Positions 60,673 through 64,000 of a DNA stretch of 64,000 nucleotides are shown here, piece by piece (position 1 is the stretch's first letter; every line of letters begins with the position of its first letter). Location: contig VXYS01000006.1 of NCBI GenBank assembly GCA_009845905.1, positions 328,266 to 392,265 of the forward strand. The letters run 5' to 3'. Position numbers and translations under genes: made by a program. Source of the stretch: Gammaproteobacteria bacterium. GTDB taxonomy: Bacteria > Pseudomonadota > Gammaproteobacteria > Steroidobacterales > Foliamicaceae. Below the pieces are notes generated by a model that was not told the DNA's origin, did not search any database, and worked only from the letters and a program-made list of their open reading frames with translations.

Positions 60673-62103
60673 ATGCGGCGCACGAAAATCATCGCGACCC
60701 TGGGTCCCGCGACCGACCGCCCGGAAGTCCTTCGCGGCGTTCTGGAAAACGGCGCCGACGCCCTGCGGCTCAATTTTTCGCACGGCGACTGGGATGTCCG
60801 CTACCGGCGCATTGCCGAGGCGCGCGCGGCCGCCGAGGAACTGGGCCGTTGCGTGGCCCTGCTGGGCGACCTTCAGGGCCCGAAGATCCGCATCGCCAGA
60901 TTCGCAGACGGTCCGGTGCGACTGGAAGACGGCGCCGAGTTCTTTTTCGATCCGGCGCTGGATCCCGACGCAGGCGACGTACATGGCGTCGGGCTGAATT
61001 TCACCACGCTCGGCGAGGACGTCGTCCCCGGTGACACGCTGTTGCTGGACGACGGCAATGTGGAACTCAGGGTCGAGGAGACCCGCGGATCCAGAGTGCA
61101 CTGCAGCGTGGTCCACGGCGGCGTGGTTTCGGATCACAAGGGCGTGAACAAGCGGGGCGGGGGGCTGCTGGCGGTGCCCGCGCTCACCGAGGAAGACCGG
61201 CGGGACCTGAAGCTTGCGGCCGAAGCCGAACTCGACTGGATCGCCGTTTCCTTCGTCCGCGACGGTGCCGATATCGAGACCGCGCGCCGGCTGATCAGGG
61301 AAGCGGGAGGTTCCGCCCACATCGTCGCCAAGATCGAGCGGTCGGAGGCTCTGGACAACCTCGACGAAATCGTGGATGCCGCCGACGCCGTGATGGTGGC
61401 GCGCGGTGACCTGGGGATAGAGACCGGTTACGAGGGCCTGATCGGCCAGCAGAAGTCGATTATCCGCCGCGCGCGGCACCGCCACCGGGTCGTGATAACC
61501 GCCACGCAGATGATGGAGTCGATGATCGACCGGCCGATGCCGACCCGGGCGGAAGTTTCCGACGTTTCCAATGCGGTCATGGACGGCACCGACGCCGTGA
61601 TGCTGTCGGCGGAAAGCGCGGTGGGCGAGTACGCGGCCGAGGCCGTTGCCGCCATGGCCTCCATCTGCGAGGGCGCCGAAGCCTGGATGCCGGGCCGCAT
61701 GGAAACCAGCCCGGTCACCGAAGGCGCATTCGAACGAGTGGACGAGGGTATAGCCAAGGCCGCGATGTACGCCGCCAACCACATGGACGTTCGGGCGATT
61801 GCGGCGCTGACCGAATCCGGCGCGACGGCGCTGTGGATGTCGCGCATCCGCTCCGATATCCCCATTTTCGCGTTGACCCGCCATTCCGGCACGCAGCGAA
61901 GGGTCACGCTCTATCGCGGAGTGGTCCCGGTGGCCTTCGACGTGACCGAGACCCAGCCGGACAAGCTCTTTCGCGCCGTATTCGAGCGGCTGCGGGAAGC
62001 GGGCGGGCTTGAGGCCCGCGACCTGGTGATCATCACGAAGGGCGCGATTACCGGCGTCTCCGGCCACACCGATTCGATGACCGTGCTTCCCATAGAAGAC
62101 TGA
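60673..62103 (+). CDS. pyk: Pyruvate kinase
   Basis: A 476-aa pyruvate kinase: RRTKIIATLGPATD at the N-terminus, LNFSHGDW, LLGDLQGPKIRIARF, active-site Lys in HIVAKIERSEALDNL, VMVARGDLGIE and VITATQMMESMI. An ATG at 60646 is also in frame; the one at 60673 starts at the usual residue. Ends glycolysis in this cluster. It is flanked by palindromic copies A and, beyond mgtE, B. Confidence 0.96.
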   Translation: MRRTKIIATLGPATDRPEVLRGVLENGADALRLNFSHGDWDVRYRRIAEARAAAEELGRCVALLGDLQGPKIRIARFADGPVRLEDGAEFFFDPALDPDAGDVHGVGLNFTTLGEDVVPGDTLLLDDGNVELRVEETRGSRVHCSVVHGGVVSDHKGVNKRGGGLLAVPALTEEDRRDLKLAAEAELDWIAVSFVRDGADIETARRLIREAGGSAHIVAKIERSEALDNLDEIVDAADAVMVARGDLGIETGYEGLIGQQKSIIRRARHRHRVVITATQMMESMIDRPMPTRAEVSDVSNAVMDGTDAVMLSAESAVGEYAAEAVAAMASICEGAEAWMPGRMETSPVTEGAFERVDEGIAKAAMYAANHMDVRAIAALTESGATALWMSRIRSDIPIFALTRHSGTQRRVTLYRGVVPVAFDVTETQPDKLFRAVFERLREAGGLEARDLVIITKGAITGVSGHTDSMTVLPIED

Positions 62104-62196
62104 TTTTCCTGCCGCGTTGCGTCGATTTGCCGCCGAACGCCGCATCGGGAAGTCCGGTAGAATGTCGCCCGTCATGAACGAGACAGGCGATCAGAG

Positions 62197-63546
62197 ATGC
62201 TTGAGCATGCGCGCGACTCCTCTCCGCGCGAAGCCTTGCGCGCCCTGCTGGCGGCGGACACCGAGCCGCGCCTGCGCCGTCTCGTACACGCGCTGAGTCC
62301 GCGCGAAGCCGCAATACTCATCGAGTCGCTGCCCCCGGGTCGGCGCGAACTCGCCTGGGAACTGGTCGACGAGGAGGACGAGGGTGAAATCCTGGTCGAG
62401 CTTAACGACGAGGTGCGCGCCCAGATCATGGAAGGCATGGAGTCCGCCGCGCTGGTGGATGCCGCCGAGGGATTGCCGCTGGACGATCTTGCGGACCTCG
62501 TCGCCGACCTTCCCGACGACATCACCGAGCGCATCATCCGGTCGCTTGACGAAGACGAGCGGGAACTTCTGCAATCGGTCCTTGTTTTCCCGCCGGATTC
62601 GGCCGGCGGCCTCATGGCGCCGGAAGTCGTCTCGGTTCGCCCGGACATGACCCTGGAAGGAGTGCTGGGCTACCTTCGCTCGCACCCCGAACTTCCCGAA
62701 GACCTGTATTGCGTGTATGTGGTTGACCGAAGGAACCGCTACCGGGGCGTATTGCAGGTGCGCGACCTTCTCGGTGGCGCGGCGGATGCCAGGGTCAGCC
62801 AGTTCATGGATACCGAGGCGCGTCCCATCCATTGCAATACCAGCGCGTCGGACGTCATTCAGCAGTTCCAGAACATCGACAGTTCAGTGGCCGCGGTCGT
62901 GGGCGACGACGGCAGGCTGGTGGGACAGATCACCGCCGATGACGTCGTGGACGCCCTGCAGGAACAGACCGATCACGAGATCCTGGGTTCCGTCGGCCTG
63001 GACGAGGACGACGACATGTTTGCTCCGGTGGCGGTCAGCACCGGCCGCCGCACGCTCTGGCTCGGTCTCAACCTGGTGACCGCCCTGGTCGCGGCCGGCG
63101 TGGTGGCCTGGTTCAAGCCGGCCGTGGAGCGCGTGGCGTTGCTCGCGGTCCTGCTGCCGGTCGTTGCCAGCATGGGCGGCATCGCCGGGAGCCAGACGCT
63201 CACGCTCATGGTGCGCGGCCTGTCGCAGGGGCGGGTTCAGAATTCCAACCTGCGCTGGCTGCTCTGGAAGGAGATCGCGGTCGGTTTGCTGAACGGTCTG
63301 GGCTGGGCGCTGGTGGTTGCGCTGGTCACCCTGGGTGTGTTCAGCAACCTGGAGGTGGCGCTCATCGCCGGCGCGGCGATCGCGATCAACCTGCTGGCGG
63401 CGGCGGCGTCTGGCGTGCTGGTGCCGCTGATTCTGCGGCGCATCAACATCGACCCGGCGCTGGCGGGCGGGGTCGTGCTGACGACGATTACCGACGTGGT
63501 CGGGTTCGCCGCCTTCCTCGGCCTCGCGACCATGCTCCTCCTCTAG
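62197..63546 (+). CDS. mgtE: Magnesium transporter MgtE
   Basis: A 449-aa MgtE: an N-terminal superhelical domain (LSPREAAILIESLPPGRR), CBS domains (GGLMAPEVVSVRPDMTLEGV, RYRGVLQVRDLL), a plug helix and five membrane helices from about residue 285 (LVTALVAAGVVAWF, VASMGGIAGSQTLTLMVRG, the selectivity region NLLAAAASGVLVPLILRR). It imports magnesium, gated by cytoplasmic magnesium. Ribosome site is weak. Confidence 0.95.
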   Translation: MLEHARDSSPREALRALLAADTEPRLRRLVHALSPREAAILIESLPPGRRELAWELVDEEDEGEILVELNDEVRAQIMEGMESAALVDAAEGLPLDDLADLVADLPDDITERIIRSLDEDERELLQSVLVFPPDSAGGLMAPEVVSVRPDMTLEGVLGYLRSHPELPEDLYCVYVVDRRNRYRGVLQVRDLLGGAADARVSQFMDTEARPIHCNTSASDVIQQFQNIDSSVAAVVGDDGRLVGQITADDVVDALQEQTDHEILGSVGLDEDDDMFAPVAVSTGRRTLWLGLNLVTALVAAGVVAWFKPAVERVALLAVLLPVVASMGGIAGSQTLTLMVRGLSQGRVQNSNLRWLLWKEIAVGLLNGLGWALVVALVTLGVFSNLEVALIAGAAIAINLLAAAASGVLVPLILRRINIDPALAGGVVLTTITDVVGFAAFLGLATMLLL

Positions 63547-63566
63547 CGCCTGGTGCGCTGGCTGAA

Positions 63567-63666
63567 GCCCTTCCGTCGTCTCCCTCCTCGTGGGAGCGTT
63601 GGAGCAGGGACAGCGAGAATCGAGCCAGGATGGCGTCTCGCACGAGGAGGGAGACGACGGAAGGGC
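63567..63666. repeat. 100-bp palindromic element, copy B
   Basis: Perfect inverted arms (63567-63592 and 63641-63666) around a core that is nearly identical to the reverse complement of copy A. The two arm differences from A are each matched by a complementary change in the opposite arm. It lies between the convergent genes mgtE and hpf. Confidence 0.95.
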
Positions 63667-63679
63667 GAGGAATCGACGG

Positions 63680-64000
63680 TCAGTTCAGGCCGTGGTGCGG
63701 CGCTTCCCGGGCGCGATGGTCGGCGAGTTTCTCCTTGTGGCGCCGAACCTGCCGGTCCAGCTTGTCGACCAGTTCATCCAGGGCCGCCCTGAGGTCGTGG
63801 CGGACCGCGTCGGCGTGCAAGCGGCCCTGGCTGAGATGGACGGTCGCTTCGGCCTTGTAGTGCGATTTCTCCGCCGACAATACGCAGTGAATCTGCGTGA
63901 CCCGGCTGAAATGCCGCTTGATGCGTTTGAACTTGTTGCTGGCGTACTTTCTGGTGCGCGGTGTGATCTCCAGATGATGGCCACTCAAGTTAAGCTGCAT
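63680..64000 (-). CDS. hpf: Ribosome hibernation promoting factor (short HPF)
   Basis: A 106-aa HPF/RaiA-type protein (MQLNLSGHHLEITPRTRKYA, CVLSAEKSHYKAEATVHLSQ, LHADAVRHDLRAALDELVDKLDRQ). It binds the decoding centre of idle ribosomes and promotes 100S dimers. The start ATG is exactly the last three bases of the window, so the gene is complete but its promoter is outside. Homologues usually follow rpoN. Confidence 0.95.
   Translation of the reverse strand: MQLNLSGHHLEITPRTRKYASNKFKRIKRHFSRVTQIHCVLSAEKSHYKAEATVHLSQGRLHADAVRHDLRAALDELVDKLDRQVRRHKEKLADHRAREAPHHGLN

Noticed and set aside
60504..63666. Composite transposon carrying pyk and mgtE
   Set aside because: The bracketing 100-bp elements contain no transposase and no target duplications, and the genes between are normal housekeeping genes.

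Overview
The window is 64 kb of GC-rich, densely coding bacterial chromosome. It reads as a gammaproteobacterium: the order mutL-miaA-hfq-hflX-hflK-hflC-purA, the block rpsF-rpsR-rplI-dnaB, the pair yoaA-tsaB and the run tkt-gap-pgk-pyk are all typical of that class. The MutL carries the endonuclease-type motif, so mismatch repair is probably MutH-independent. TonB uptake, PQQ and molybdenum dehydrogenases and several c-type cytochromes suggest an aerobic, respiring Gram-negative. I cannot name a genus from the sequence.

Layout. 0-6.7 kb: mismatch repair, tRNA modification, Hfq and HflXKC, then purA. 6.7-15 kb: a thioesterase behind tRNA-Leu, a shortened RNase R, the ribosomal protein operon with dnaB, and yoaA-tsaB. 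15-17.5 kb: metA-metY for methionine. 17.5-26.6 kb: an accessory block of an old-yellow-enzyme-like reductase, RidA, an SDR, a Tat-exported DUF1838 protein and a Tat-exported nitrilase-like hydrolase, then argG, a double NTF2-fold protein, a GST and two tandem secreted NTF2-like paralogues. 26.6-30.7 kb: squalene synthesis (hpnE, hpnD, hpnC) and a 7-helix membrane protein. 30.7-38 kb: a secreted serine hydrolase, a TonB receptor, a methyltransferase, a small coiled-coil protein, a secreted propeller protein and a BASS transporter. 38-46.6 kb: tRNA-Ala, PQQ dehydrogenase with a semialdehyde dehydrogenase, a sulfite-dehydrogenase-like pair, an acyl-CoA ligase and two cytochromes. 46.6-56 kb: a CMD-family protein, a second small protein and second paralogous methyltransferase, two SDRs, a SUMF1-like protein, Hsp20 with a textbook heat-shock promoter, an alcohol dehydrogenase, a deacetylase, an enoyl-CoA hydratase-like protein, a Lon N-domain protein and a thioredoxin-like protein. 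56-64 kb: central carbon genes, mgtE and hpf.

The most unusual signals are: (1) long acidic low-complexity tails encoded on ribosomal proteins bS6 and bL9; (2) interspersed palindromes, including a 100-bp element present twice in inverted orientation with compensated arm changes, a 17-bp perfect hairpin inserted in frame in tsaB, and a repeat that supplies the start codon of the PQQ dehydrogenase; (3) two copies of a methyltransferase plus small-protein cassette; (4) an apparent CTG start for a dihaem cytochrome c; (5) a 22% GC island inside a GC-rich oxidoreductase gene. No CRISPR array, transposase, integrase or phage gene was seen, and no gene-free stretch exceeds 300 bases.
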